DNA of 64,000 nt. It comes from Methylobacterium nonmethylotrophicum. Its GTDB lineage: Bacteria > Pseudomonadota > Alphaproteobacteria > Rhizobiales > Beijerinckiaceae. The DNA is taken from assembly GCF_004745635.1 (NCBI RefSeq), contig NZ_SRLB01000020.1:58557-122556 (forward strand). Reading direction: 5' to 3'. The position numbers were made by a program, and so were the translations under genes. Positions 8,223 to 16,466 of the stretch are shown here, piece by piece; the first letter of the stretch is position 1; every line of letters begins with the position of its first letter. The notes below the pieces were generated by a model. The model was not told the DNA's origin. It made no database searches and was given only the letters and a program-made list of their open reading frames with translations.

Positions 8223-9008
8223 ATGTCCCTGCAATCGAAGACCGCCCTCGTCACCGGCTCGACGAGCGGCATCGGCCTCGGCATCGCCCGGGCGCTGGCG
8301 CAGGCCGGCGCCAACGTCGTCATCAACGGCTTCGGCAAGACCGACGCCATCGAGACGGAGCGGGCCGCCATCGAATCCGAGTTCGGCGTCAAGGCGCACT
8401 ATTCCGCCGCCGACATGACCAAGCCCGCCGAGATCGCCGCCATGGTGGCGGAGGCCGAACAGACATTCGGCGCGGTCGACATCCTCGTCAACAATGCCGG
8501 CATCCAGTACGTCTCGGCGATCGAGGAATTTCCGGTCGAGAAGTGGGACCAGATCATCGCGATCAACCTGTCCTCGGCCTTCCACACCATGCGGGCGGCG
8601 ATCCCCGGCATGAAGAGCCGCGGCTGGGGCCGGATCATCAACACCGCCTCGGCCCACTCCCTCGTCGCCTCGCCCTTCAAGTCGGCCTACGTCGCGGCCA
8701 AGCACGGCATCGCGGGCCTGACCAAGACCGCGGCGCTCGAACTCGCCACCCACAAGATCACCGTCAACTGCATCTCGCCGGGCTATGTCTGGACCCCTCT
8801 GGTCGAGGCCCAGATCCCCGACACCATGAAGGCCCGGGGGATGACCAAGGACCAGGTGATCGACGAGGTGCTGCTGAAGGCCCAGCCGACCAAGGAATTC
8901 GTCACCGTCGAGCAGGTCGCGGCGATCGCGGCCTTCCTGTGCACGGAGGCCGCGAGCCAGATCACCGGCACGAACCTGTCGGTGGATGGGGGGTGGACGG
9001 CGCAGTAG
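8223..9008 (+). CDS. bdhA: 3-hydroxybutyrate dehydrogenase
   Basis: 261-residue short-chain dehydrogenase that interconverts D-3-hydroxybutyrate and acetoacetate with NAD(H). Visible are the nucleotide-binding TGSTSGIGLGIA (about residues 10-21), NNAGIQYV, the catalytic YVAAK, and the C-terminal signature PTKEFVTVEQVA that marks the hydroxybutyrate dehydrogenase branch rather than generic reductases. ATG follows GAGGAGAAAGCTC. Last gene of the patatin-adc-bdhA operon, followed by a strong hairpin. Confidence 0.94.
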   Translation: MSLQSKTALVTGSTSGIGLGIARALAQAGANVVINGFGKTDAIETERAAIESEFGVKAHYSAADMTKPAEIAAMVAEAEQTFGAVDILVNNAGIQYVSAIEEFPVEKWDQIIAINLSSAFHTMRAAIPGMKSRGWGRIINTASAHSLVASPFKSAYVAAKHGIAGLTKTAALELATHKITVNCISPGYVWTPLVEAQIPDTMKARGMTKDQVIDEVLLKAQPTKEFVTVEQVAAIAAFLCTEAASQITGTNLSVDGGWTAQ

Positions 9009-9060
9009 GCGCGCGGGCCACTCCCGCGCGAGCGCCACTCACGACTCTTGGCCGCCGTGA

Positions 9061-9101
9061 CCGACGCCGGATCTCACCCCGATCCGGCGTCGGTTCCGTC
9101 T
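9061..9101 (+). terminator. Hairpin terminator after bdhA
   Basis: Perfect 12-bp stem (CCGACGCCGGAT at 9061-9072, complement at 9082-9093) with a 9-nt loop, followed by TTCCGTCT. The T-run is weak, but the stem is strong and the position is right for ending the patatin-adc-bdhA transcript. Confidence 0.75.
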
Positions 9102-9248
9102 AGATGACGCGGTATCTCGAAGAAATCTTCGCCGTTATCCTGGCGGTTTTCCGATCAGGCCGAAAGGTTGACGGTTTTTGATCAAGTAGACAGACTTAAG
9201 CGCCTGCGCTGCATTTGCAAATTGAAGCCGCGGCAACCACCAAGGCGC

Positions 9249-9593
9249 TCAGCGCCGCCCATGCACCAGCAGCGACAGGCCGTAGCCAACGGCCCCAGCA
9301 ATGAGCAGGGCGAGGAGCGGCGTCTCCTCCACATAGTGGGTCACCGTCCGGGCGCCGTGCCGCGCCGCGTGTCGGCCGCGATCATAGGCGTCCTCGGCAT
9401 ACTCGATGGCGGTGTCGGCGGCGTCGCGCAGGGCGTCGCGGGCCTCGCCGGCGAGCTGCTCGCCGCGTCCCTGCGCCTCGCGGTAGCGACCTTCGAACTG
9501 CGTGCGCTGGTCGCCCGCGAGGTCGCCCAAGGCGGCCTGGGCCTTGCCGCCGAGTTCGCGGGCGGCACCGGTGATGCGATCGCTGTCGACCAT
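9249..9593 (-). CDS. CsbD-like stress protein with C-terminal membrane segment
   Basis: A 114-residue protein. Residues 1-60 resemble the CsbD family (MVDSDRITGAARELGGKAQ followed by ALGDLAGD), small helical proteins induced by general stress. Unlike the usual soluble ~65-residue CsbD, this one continues with an acidic helix and ends in a hydrophobic segment (TPLLALLIAGAVGYGLSLLV, about residues 91-110), resembling the DUF883/YqjD pattern of a membrane-anchored tail. The biochemical role of the family is unknown. Confidence 0.8.
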   Translation of the reverse strand: MVDSDRITGAARELGGKAQAALGDLAGDQRTQFEGRYREAQGRGEQLAGEARDALRDAADTAIEYAEDAYDRGRHAARHGARTVTHYVEETPLLALLIAGAVGYGLSLLVHGRR

Positions 9594-9968
9594 CTGTCTC
9601 TCCCTTGCCGGAGGCGTGCGACGCGCGCCATGTGACGACAGGTGGGACGAACGGGCTTCGCGGCAATGGCTCCGCGCCAGTTTCGGCGAAGGGACCGGCG
9701 CGAACGCCCTCGCGCCGTGCGATCGGGACGGCCGCGGGTGAGGTGTGTCGGCTCAGGGCCGATCCGACTTGGCTTGCATGTTCGTCCCAACCCACGACCT
9801 CATCCTGAGGTGTCAGTCGATTGACAATCGACTGACCTCGAAGGAGGGCTCCAGGGATCGCACAGAGTTCTGGAACCCTCCTTCGAGGCGCGCTTCGCGC
9901 GCACCTCAGGATGAGGTCGCGGGCGGGATCGAACGCAGTCTCGCGAGACGGGCTCTGCGAACAGGGCC
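9594..9968. other. Gene-free interval holding repeat copy 2
   Basis: 375 bp between the CsbD-like gene and gpmA. The only recognisable content is the branched palindromic repeat at 9796-9918; the rest shows no convincing reading frame or RNA gene. Confidence 0.6.
9796..9918. repeat. Branched palindromic repeat, copy 2
   Basis: Exactly the same length (123 bp) and layout as copy 1: outer arms 9796-9812 / 9902-9918 identical to copy 1, inner hairpin of perfect 10-bp arms (9813-9822 / 9826-9835, TCAGTCGATT), long middle stem starting CCTCGAAGGAGGG, and hairpin GCGCGC-TTC-GCGCGC (9888-9902). The two small hairpins differ in sequence from copy 1 but keep full pairing. Confidence 0.95.
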
Positions 9969-10592
9969 TCAGTCGCGGTCGAGGATCTCCTTCGAGGCGA
10001 CGGTAGTGTCGTCCTTCAGGCGGTAGACCAGCGGCACGCCGGTGGCGAGTTCGAGGCCCGGGATCGTCTCGGTGGTGAGCCCGTCGAGCACCATCACGAG
10101 GGCGCGCAGCGAATTGCCGTGGGCGGCGACCAGCACGCGCTCGCCGCGCATCACCCGGGGCAGGATCTCGCGCATGGTGTAGGGCAGCACGCGCGCCACG
10201 GTGTCCTTCAGGCTCTCGCCGCCGGGCGGGGGCACGTCGTAGGAGCGGCGCCAGACATGGACCTGATCCTCGCCCCACTTGGCGCGGGCGTCGTCCTTGT
10301 TGAGGCCCGAGAGGTCGCCGTAGTCGCGCTCGTTGAGGGCGGCGTCGGCATGGGTCGGCAGGCCGGACTGGCCGAGCTCCTCCAGGATCAGCGCGCAGGT
10401 GCGCTGGGCGCGGGTCAGGGCCGAGGTGAAGGCGACGTCGAACTGCACGCCCTTCGCCTTGAGCCGCCGCCCGGCCGCCCGCGCCTCCTCGACGCCGAGG
10501 TCGGTCAGCCCCGGGTCCTTCCAGCCGGTGAACAGGTTCTTCAGGTTCCACTCGCTCTGGCCGTGGCGCGCGAGGACGAGAAGACGCTCCAT
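9969..10592 (-). CDS. gpmA: 2,3-bisphosphoglycerate-dependent phosphoglycerate mutase
   Basis: 207 residues, the short form usual in alphaproteobacteria. Interconverts 3- and 2-phosphoglycerate in glycolysis/gluconeogenesis through a phosphohistidine. Histidine-phosphatase motif ARHGQSEWN gives H10; the family-specific ERDYGDLSGLNKDDAR and second histidine in AAHGNSLRAL are present. Lies 35 nt after dapB on the same strand and is probably co-transcribed with it. Confidence 0.95.
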   Translation of the reverse strand: MERLLVLARHGQSEWNLKNLFTGWKDPGLTDLGVEEARAAGRRLKAKGVQFDVAFTSALTRAQRTCALILEELGQSGLPTHADAALNERDYGDLSGLNKDDARAKWGEDQVHVWRRSYDVPPPGGESLKDTVARVLPYTMREILPRVMRGERVLVAAHGNSLRALVMVLDGLTTETIPGLELATGVPLVYRLKDDTTVASKEILDRD

Positions 10593-10627
10593 GATGCGTG
10601 TCGCTCCGTTGTCGATGAGAGGAGGGG

Positions 10628-11425
10628 TCAGAGGCCCAGCACGTCGTCCATGCCGTAGAGGCCGGGCTCGCGGTCGCGGGCCCAGAGGGCGGCCCGGATC
10701 GCGCCGGCGGCGAAGAGGCCGCGGTCGCTCGCGAGATGGGTGAGCTCCAGGCGCTCGCCGGCGCCGGCGAAGATCACGCTGTGCTCGCCGACGACGCTGC
10801 CGCCCCGCAGGGTGGCGAACCCGATCGTGCCGGGCTCGCGCGCACCGGTATGGCCGTCGCGCACCGCGACCTTGCGCTGGCTGAGCGCCACGCCGCGCCC
10901 TTCCGCGGCGGCCTCGCCGAGCAGCAGCGCGGTGCCGGACGGCGCATCCACCTTGTGGCGGTGGTGCATCTCCAGGATCTCGATGTCGTACTCGTCGCCC
11001 AAGGTCGCCGCGACCTTGCGCACGAGCCCCGCCAGCAGGTTGACGCCGAGCGACATGTTGCCGGACTGCACGATGCGGGCGTGGAAGGCGGCCGCCTTCA
11101 GCTTCGCCATATCGTCCGGCGACAGGCCGGTGGTGCCGACCACGTGGACGATGCGGGCCTGGGCGGCGAGCTCGGCGTAGAACACCGTGGCGGCCGGCGC
11201 CGTGAAGTCGAGGACGCCGTCGGCCTCGGCGAAGGCCGGCAGGGGATCGTCGGTGACCGGCACCCCGAGGGGCGGGAGCCCGGCGAGCACGCCCGCATCC
11301 TCGCCGAGGGCGGGCGCGCCCTCGCGCTCGATGGCGGCCGAGAGCGCGCAGCCCTCGGCCCCGGCCACGGCCTGGATCAGCATCCGCCCCATGCGACCGG
11401 AGGCGCCGACGACGACGAGACGCAT
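10628..11425 (-). CDS. dapB: 4-hydroxy-tetrahydrodipicolinate reductase
   Basis: 265 residues. Reduces hydroxy-tetrahydrodipicolinate with NAD(P)H on the lysine/diaminopimelate pathway. N-terminal Rossmann motif VVVGASGRMGRML and the active-site block EMHHRHKVDAPSGTAL are complete. The start is uncertain: an ATG at 11425 matches the family N-terminus (MRLVVVGASG), but three further ATG-containing units of about 12 bp precede it in frame, reaching 11461 and adding MPGPIPGPMPGP. No clear Shine-Dalgarno site favours either. First gene of a pair with gpmA. Confidence 0.94.
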   Translation of the reverse strand: MRLVVVGASGRMGRMLIQAVAGAEGCALSAAIEREGAPALGEDAGVLAGLPPLGVPVTDDPLPAFAEADGVLDFTAPAATVFYAELAAQARIVHVVGTTGLSPDDMAKLKAAAFHARIVQSGNMSLGVNLLAGLVRKVAATLGDEYDIEILEMHHRHKVDAPSGTALLLGEAAAEGRGVALSQRKVAVRDGHTGAREPGTIGFATLRGGSVVGEHSVIFAGAGERLELTHLASDRGLFAAGAIRAALWARDREPGLYGMDDVLGL

Positions 11426-11464
11426 AGGTCCAGGCATGGGTCCAGGGATGGGTCCGGGCATGGG
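11422..11464. repeat. Tandem ~12-bp repeat at the dapB start
   Basis: About three and a half units close to GGCATGGGTCCA run across the dapB start. On the coding strand each unit carries a possible ATG in the same reading frame, so unit number changes the N-terminus by four residues without shifting frame. Confidence 0.7.
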
Positions 11465-11648
11465 ATCCGCTCCTCACTCCTGCCGATCGCGCCCCGGCAG
11501 GACCGCGACGGTTCTCTTCGCCTGGCGGCGGGGACCGCCTGGCCCGGGCGTCGTACAGGGGCGGGGCGGTGCTGCCAAGGCGGGACGGCTCCTTCGCGAT
11601 GCCGTGGTACCGGCACAGGGGATATGCGGCGGACCGCGAAGGTCCCAT

Positions 11649-11669
11649 CTTGTTTCGCGGTGCAGCATC
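11649..11669 (+). promoter_or_regulatory. TGCAGCA-type box before the alpha/beta hydrolase
   Basis: CTTGTTTCGCGG-TGCAGCATC, 15-35 bp before ATG 11684, closely matches the box at 6206-6229. Shared control of the two hydrolase genes, perhaps by a PhaR-like regulator, is inferred from the match only. Confidence 0.35.
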
Positions 11670-11683
11670 GCGCGGGAGATCCC

Positions 11684-12715
11684 ATGGCCTTTCGGTTCGT
11701 ACCAGGACGCACCACCCGCCGCGCGGCCACCGGCGCCGTCCGGATCCTGCGCGCCACCGCCAAGGCCAACGCGGCCGCGGCCCGCCAGACCGGCGCGCTG
11801 ATGCGGCGCGGCGCCGAGGCGCTGAGGACGGCCGAGCCGGCGCACAGGCCGCCGGGCCGCTTCATCGAGGTCGACGGGGTGCGGGTGCACGTCATCGCCC
11901 GCGGCAAGGGCCGGCCGGTGGTGCTGATCCACGGCAACGGCACCATGGCGGAGGATTTCGTCATCTGCGGGCTGGTGGAGCAGCTCGCCAGGACCTACCG
12001 CGTCATCGTGATCGACCGGCCGGGCTTCGGCCATACCGAGCGGCCGCGGCACCGGGTCTGGACTGCCGCCGCCCAGGCGCGGCTGATCGGGCACGCGCTC
12101 GCCGCGCTCAACGTCGAGCGCCCGGTGATCGTCGGGCATTCCTGGGGGACGATCGTGGCCCTCGCCCTCGCGGCGAACGAGGGGATCGACCTGCGCGGGC
12201 TGGTGCTGCTCTCGGGCTATTACTACCCGGGCCGGCGGGCCGACGTGGCGCTGATCGCGCCGCTGGCCGTGCCCGGCGTCGGCGATGCGGCGCGGGCGAT
12301 GATGCCGGGGGCGGTCGGCCAGATGCTGGCGCCGCAGGTCTTCCGCCACGTGTTCAAGCCGCAGGCCGTGCCGGCGCGGTTCACGGCGCGCTTCCCCGTG
12401 GCGCTCTCGCTGAGCCCGACGCAAGGGAGGGCGAGCGCCGAGGACACCGCCAGCATGAACACCGCCGTCGCCCTGCTGCAGCCGCACTACGCGTCCTTGC
12501 GGCTGCCGGTGGCGATCCTGTCGGGCGACGCCGACGCCGTCGTCGATCCGCGCGAGCAGTCGTGCCGCCTGCACGAGGAAGTGGCCGGCAGCACGCTCAC
12601 CCTGCTGCCGGGCCAGGGCCACATGATCCACTATGCGGCGAAGGCCCGGATCGTCCGGGCGGTCGAGGCCCAGATGGCGCTCACCGGCCGAACCCTGGCC
12701 TGGCGTTCGCGATGA
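11684..12715 (+). CDS. Alpha/beta-fold hydrolase
   Basis: 343 residues. After ~55 residues of Ala/Arg-rich N-terminal sequence comes a standard alpha/beta hydrolase fold: oxyanion region LIHGNGTMAED, nucleophile in GHSWGT (serine of GxSxG), acid in SGDADAVVDP and catalytic histidine in GQGHMIH. The substrate cannot be deduced. Start is ATG 11684 after CGGGAG. A TGCAGCA-type box just upstream resembles the one before the patatin operon. Its 3' end overlaps the convergent MarC gene by 35 bp. Confidence 0.85.
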   Translation: MAFRFVPGRTTRRAATGAVRILRATAKANAAAARQTGALMRRGAEALRTAEPAHRPPGRFIEVDGVRVHVIARGKGRPVVLIHGNGTMAEDFVICGLVEQLARTYRVIVIDRPGFGHTERPRHRVWTAAAQARLIGHALAALNVERPVIVGHSWGTIVALALAANEGIDLRGLVLLSGYYYPGRRADVALIAPLAVPGVGDAARAMMPGAVGQMLAPQVFRHVFKPQAVPARFTARFPVALSLSPTQGRASAEDTASMNTAVALLQPHYASLRLPVAILSGDADAVVDPREQSCRLHEEVAGSTLTLLPGQGHMIHYAAKARIVRAVEAQMALTGRTLAWRSR

Positions 12716-13400
12716 GCGGGCCCAGGACGTCGGTGACGCCGGTGAGGGTGATCTGGGTGCCGACGCAGAGGAGCAGGAAGGCGGCGAGCCGCCCCAGCAC
12801 CCGGGCCCGGGCATGGCCGAGCCGCTCCACCAGCCGGTCGGCCGAGGCGTAGGCGAAGACCACCAGGAGCGCGATGGCGAGCGAGGCTGCCGAGGCGCCC
12901 GCCAGGTAGGCGATCCTGTCCGCGCCGCCCTCCGGCCGGCCGGCGCCCAGCGCGATCGCCACCGCGATGGTGCCCGGCCCGGTGGTGAAGGGGAGCGTCA
13001 GGGGGAAGAACGCCACCTCCGCCAGGGCGGCGGGCTCGGGGTCGTCCTCGCTGCCCTGGACCGGCTCGGCCTGCGCGGTCTTGCGGGCCTCGCGCTGCTC
13101 GGGCGCCGCGAGGAGGCTCCAGGCCTGCGCCGCCACCACGAGGCCGCCGGCGATGCGCAGGGCCGCGAGCGAGATGCCGAAGAAGCTGAGCACCGAGGCC
13201 CCGGCCCAGAGCGAGACCAGCATCACCGCCGCCGCATAGGCGCCGATGCGGCGGGCAAGCCAGCTGCGCTCGGCGTGGCTTCGTCCCGCCGTCACCTGGG
13301 CGAAGATCAGCGCGGCACCCGGCGGGTTGACGATCGAGAACAAAGCCGAGAAGGCGAGGAGGAAGCTCTGCAGCGCGGCGTCCGCGCCCGGGAACGGCAT
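12681..13400 (-). CDS. MarC family integral membrane protein
   Basis: 239 residues with about six hydrophobic segments. The N-terminal LFSIVNPPGAALIF and the middle FFPLTLPFTTGPGTIAVAI are the hallmark repeats of the MarC/UPF0056 family, once thought to be drug exporters but of unknown function. A charged cytoplasmic loop (about residues 100-125) separates the two halves. Read immediately after the methyltransferase gene (2-nt gap), so likely the same transcript; its last 35 bp overlap the end of the convergent hydrolase. Confidence 0.88.
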   Translation of the reverse strand: MPFPGADAALQSFLLAFSALFSIVNPPGAALIFAQVTAGRSHAERSWLARRIGAYAAAVMLVSLWAGASVLSFFGISLAALRIAGGLVVAAQAWSLLAAPEQREARKTAQAEPVQGSEDDPEPAALAEVAFFPLTLPFTTGPGTIAVAIALGAGRPEGGADRIAYLAGASAASLAIALLVVFAYASADRLVERLGHARARVLGRLAAFLLLCVGTQITLTGVTDVLGPLIANARPGFGR

Positions 13401-13402
13401 CG

Positions 13403-14155
13403 TCACGCCCCGCCCGGCACCGGGGCGGGCACCGGCACCGGGGCCGGCACCAGCACCCGGGCGCCGATTCGCGCCGCCCGGCGGGCCTGGACGGTGACCG
13501 GGCGGTAGAGCTGCTTCGACGCCTCGACCACGTGCAGCCCCGCGAAGGGCAGCGACAGGCCCGTGCCGACCCGCTCCCAGGCGCTCGCGGTGCGCAGGGT
13601 CAGCCAGCCCTCCACGGGCGGCACGTACAGGGTCTCGGCCCAGTCCTCGGGCGCGAAGAGCGTGTCGCGCATCAGGCGGCCGAGCTGCGAGCGGCTGTAG
13701 GGCTGGCCGTGGCCGAAGGGCGTGGCGTCTCGCCGCGCCCACAGGCCGCGGCGATTCGGCACCGCCACGATCAGCCGGCCGCCGGGGGTGAGGACGCGCC
13801 AGACCTCCTGCATCAGCTCGGCCGGGCTCTCCACCGCCTCGATGGCGTGGATCAGGAGCACCCGGTCGAGGGCCGCATCGGGCAGCGGCATCATGGTCGG
13901 GTCGACGAGGCACGAGGCGGAGCGGCCGGAGCCGGGCCAGTTCGTCACCCCCTGCGTCGCCGGCATGAAGGCGAGCGTGCGTTCGGCGGCGTGCCGCACC
14001 GGCCCGAGATACGGCACCGCGTAGCCGAGGCCCATCACCCGAAGCCCCGAGACCGAGCCGAGCATGCGGTGGACCGTGCGGCCCACGAGCCGCTGCGCCA
14101 CCGCCCCGAGGGGGCTGGCGTAGAAGGCGCGCAGGTCGGTGACGTCGAGGCTCAT
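13403..14155 (-). CDS. SAM-dependent methyltransferase (class I)
   Basis: 250 residues. Methyltransferase_11-like: the segment LPDAALDRVLLIHAIEAVES and EVWRVLTPGGRLIVAVPN correspond to the region after motif II and to post-motif III of class I methyltransferases; the glycine-rich motif I is weak (RVMGLGYAVPYLGP). The C-terminus ends in a Pro-Ala-Val repeat, encoded by a GC-rich repeat at about 13405-13455. Homologues often stand divergent to gloB in Hyphomicrobiales, as here. The substrate is unknown. Confidence 0.82.
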   Translation of the reverse strand: MSLDVTDLRAFYASPLGAVAQRLVGRTVHRMLGSVSGLRVMGLGYAVPYLGPVRHAAERTLAFMPATQGVTNWPGSGRSASCLVDPTMMPLPDAALDRVLLIHAIEAVESPAELMQEVWRVLTPGGRLIVAVPNRRGLWARRDATPFGHGQPYSRSQLGRLMRDTLFAPEDWAETLYVPPVEGWLTLRTASAWERVGTGLSLPFAGLHVVEASKQLYRPVTVQARRAARIGARVLVPAPVPVPAPVPGGA

Positions 14156-14368
14156 CGGTTCATCAAGGACGTGCCGGCGGCGCGTCGCGCTCCGCCCTCC
14201 GGGGCATCAATGGGGAGTCGCGCAAAGCGCGGCAAGGCGTCAACCCGCAGGCTGCCGTTGCGCTCCCCGCTATTTCCCGGACACCGTTTATGGGCTCAAG
14301 CCCCGTCGCGCGGCGGCACGGCGCGCCCTATCTCCCGGGGCGTGAGACTGTCGCCAGGACGCGCCGCC

Positions 14369-15148
14369 ATGCCCGAGATCCGCCCCCAGATCCGCACCTT
14401 CCCGTGCCGGAGCGACAATATCGGCGTGCTGATGCGCGACCCCGAGACCGGCGCCTGCGCGGCGATCGACGTGCCGGAGGCGGCCGCCGTGCTGCGCGCC
14501 CTCGACGAGACCGGCTGGCGCCTCACCGACATCCTGGTCACCCACCGCCACGGCGACCACGTCGAGGGCATCCCGGAGGTGAAGGCGCGGACCAGGGCCC
14601 GGGTGACGGCCCCGGCGAAGGCCGGCTCGGCCGTGCCGCAGGTCGACGCCACGGTGCGCGAGGGGGACGTCGTGACGGTGGGCTCGCTCGCGGCTGCCGT
14701 CTGGGAGACGCCCGGCCATTGCGACGACCACGTCACGTACTGGTTCGAGGAGGCGGGGATCGCCTTCGCGGGCGACACCCTGTTCACCCTCGGCTGCGGC
14801 CGGGTGCTCGAGGGGCAGCCCCAGGTGCTGTGGCGCTCGCTGTCGCGCTTCCTGGCCCTGCCGGACGAGAGCGTGATCTATTCGGGCCACGACTACGTGC
14901 TGTCGAATGCCCGCTTCGCGCTCGCCGCCGAGCCGGAGAACGGCAACCTCAAGGCCCGGGCGGCGCTCGCCGAGACGGCCAAGGCCGAGGGCCGCTTCCT
15001 GGTACCGACGACGCTGGGTGAGGAGAAGGCCACCAACCCGTTCCTGCGCGCCACCGAACCGGCGCTGGCCCGCGCGGTCGGAATGGCGCCCGGCGCCGAC
15101 CCGGCGGCGGTGTTCACGGCTTTGCGCGAATGGAAGAACCGGTTCTGA
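14369..15148 (+). CDS. gloB: Hydroxyacylglutathione hydrolase (glyoxalase II)
   Basis: 259 residues. Second enzyme of methylglyoxal detoxification: hydrolyses S-lactoylglutathione to lactate and glutathione. Metallo-beta-lactamase fold with metal motif THRHGDH (H59, H61, D63, H64), ETPGHCDDH, FAGDTLFTLGCGR and YSGHDYVLSNARFA, all family hallmarks, followed by the C-terminal glutathione-binding part. ATG 14369 gives the usual start. The cupin gene begins 5 nt after its stop. Confidence 0.94.
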   Translation: MPEIRPQIRTFPCRSDNIGVLMRDPETGACAAIDVPEAAAVLRALDETGWRLTDILVTHRHGDHVEGIPEVKARTRARVTAPAKAGSAVPQVDATVREGDVVTVGSLAAAVWETPGHCDDHVTYWFEEAGIAFAGDTLFTLGCGRVLEGQPQVLWRSLSRFLALPDESVIYSGHDYVLSNARFALAAEPENGNLKARAALAETAKAEGRFLVPTTLGEEKATNPFLRATEPALARAVGMAPGADPAAVFTALREWKNRF

Positions 15149-15153
15149 ACCCG

Positions 15154-15591
15154 ATGCAGACCCTGACCGCCGCCGAGGTCGTGCGCCTTCTCGACCTCAA
15201 GCCCCACCCGGAGGGCGGGCATTACCGCGAGACCTTCCGGGACAGCCGCGAGATCGACGGCCGGCCGGCCTCGACCGCGATCTACTACCTGCTCGACATC
15301 GGCGAGACCTCGGAATGGCACCGGGTCGACGCCGCCGAGGTCTGGCTCTGGCACGCCGGGGCCCCGATGGTGATCACCACCAGCCCCAACGGCCACGACG
15401 CCGAGGCGCGCCACCTCGGCCCCGACCTCGCCCGGGGCCATCGGCCGCAGATCGTGGTGCCGGCCGGGCACTGGCAGACCGCCACCAGCCTCGGCGCCTG
15501 GACGCTGGTGAGCTGCACCGTGGCCCCGGGCTTCCGGTTCGAGGGCTTCGAGCTGGCGCCGCCGGACTGGCGGCCGATGCCGCGGGGGTGA
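15154..15591 (+). CDS. DUF985/YML079-type cupin
   Basis: 145 residues. Matches the DUF985 cupin group: LDLKPHPEGGHYRETFRD at the start, SEWHRVDAAEVWLWHAG as cupin motif 1, and VPAGHWQTATSLGAWTLVSC near the end. The fold binds small molecules or sugars, but no activity is established. An ATG at 15130 would add eight residues and overlap gloB by 19 nt; 15154 is preferred because it clears the gloB stop. Co-transcription with gloB is likely. Confidence 0.88.
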   Translation: MQTLTAAEVVRLLDLKPHPEGGHYRETFRDSREIDGRPASTAIYYLLDIGETSEWHRVDAAEVWLWHAGAPMVITTSPNGHDAEARHLGPDLARGHRPQIVVPAGHWQTATSLGAWTLVSCTVAPGFRFEGFELAPPDWRPMPRG

Positions 15592-15601
15592 ATTCCCGGC
15601 C

Positions 15602-15634
15602 CTCGGCGGCCCACGCCTGAACGCGGCCGCCGAG
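15602..15634. terminator. Hairpin between convergent genes
   Basis: Perfect 10-bp stem (CTCGGCGGCC at 15602-15611, complement at 15625-15634) without a T-run. Lies between the cupin and the convergent secreted-protein gene and could serve either as a terminator. Confidence 0.5.
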
Positions 15635-15683
15635 GTCTCGGATAAACGATGGGAGACAATCGCGAGGGCTGCTGCCGATCCGC

Positions 15684-16466
15684 TCACTGGCTCGCAGGCA
15701 CGTACAATTGCCGTGAGTACCAGGGGAGCGAAACGGCGCTCACCAGTTGGTGCGATCCGTCGAACAGCCTGCCGAGGAGGCCGCCCGTGGCCTTGAACGT
15801 CAGGCCTTTGGCCTTGTCGACGCCGTTCGCCGCGCTCACGAGGACGACCGTGCCCTGGTCGATCCGGTAGGTCCGGCGCACCCGGCCATCGACCGCCGAC
15901 ACGTTGCGGGAATCGAATTGCGCGCGGCTCGGCTGCAGCCGCTCGTAGCCGATCTGGAAGCTGATCCGCTCACCCCCGTTGCCTGCGACCGACCACGTCT
16001 CCTCGATGGTCCCCTTCAGGTTCGCCACGCGAAGGCTGCGCTCGGCCGTCACCGTCGCGGGCTTGCCCGCCTTGTAGAAGCCCGGTGCGGTTTCGGCATC
16101 GCCGTAGGCTTCGATGATGGCGAAGGCGGACTCGGCGCCGTTCTTGGCCGGAATCGACAGGATGACGCTCGCCTCTTCCCCTCCTGCTGCCTTGCCGTCC
16201 TGGTCGACCGTCGCCAGCCGCTCGGAGAACACGACGGCGAGGTTGGCGCCCTTGGCAGGTCCCTGGGCGATCGGCGCGAGCGTCCAGCCATCGGGCAGAA
16301 GCTTCTGCACGACCTCGTCGCCGACCTTGAACGTGAGGACCGTGCGGGTCTCGGCGACCGCGCCGGAATAGACCCCCAATGTGTCGGCAGGCGGCAGGGG
16401 CGCTTGGGCGAAAGCCGGGATCCCACAAGAAACGAGGAGTATAGAAGCAATCAAGGCATTCCGCAT
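15684..16466 (-). CDS. Secreted protein of unknown function
   Basis: 260 residues with a clear signal peptide (MRNALIASILLVSCGIPAFA, cleavage near AFA-QA). The mature part is mostly beta-like, with no cysteines after the signal and no motif I recognise. Codon use and frame are convincing. It borders the disturbed stretch at 16.5-17.6 kb. The segment LLPDGWTLAPIAQGPAKGAN faintly recalls the acetoacetate decarboxylase-like fold, but this is too weak to use. Confidence 0.75.
   Translation of the reverse strand: MRNALIASILLVSCGIPAFAQAPLPPADTLGVYSGAVAETRTVLTFKVGDEVVQKLLPDGWTLAPIAQGPAKGANLAVVFSERLATVDQDGKAAGGEEASVILSIPAKNGAESAFAIIEAYGDAETAPGFYKAGKPATVTAERSLRVANLKGTIEETWSVAGNGGERISFQIGYERLQPSRAQFDSRNVSAVDGRVRRTYRIDQGTVVLVSAANGVDKAKGLTFKATGGLLGRLFDGSHQLVSAVSLPWYSRQLYVPASQ

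Noticed and set aside
9813..9835. ATTGACAAT within repeat copy 2 as another site of the divergent-promoter motif
   Set aside because: It is the loop region of a repeat hairpin and stands before no relevant gene.
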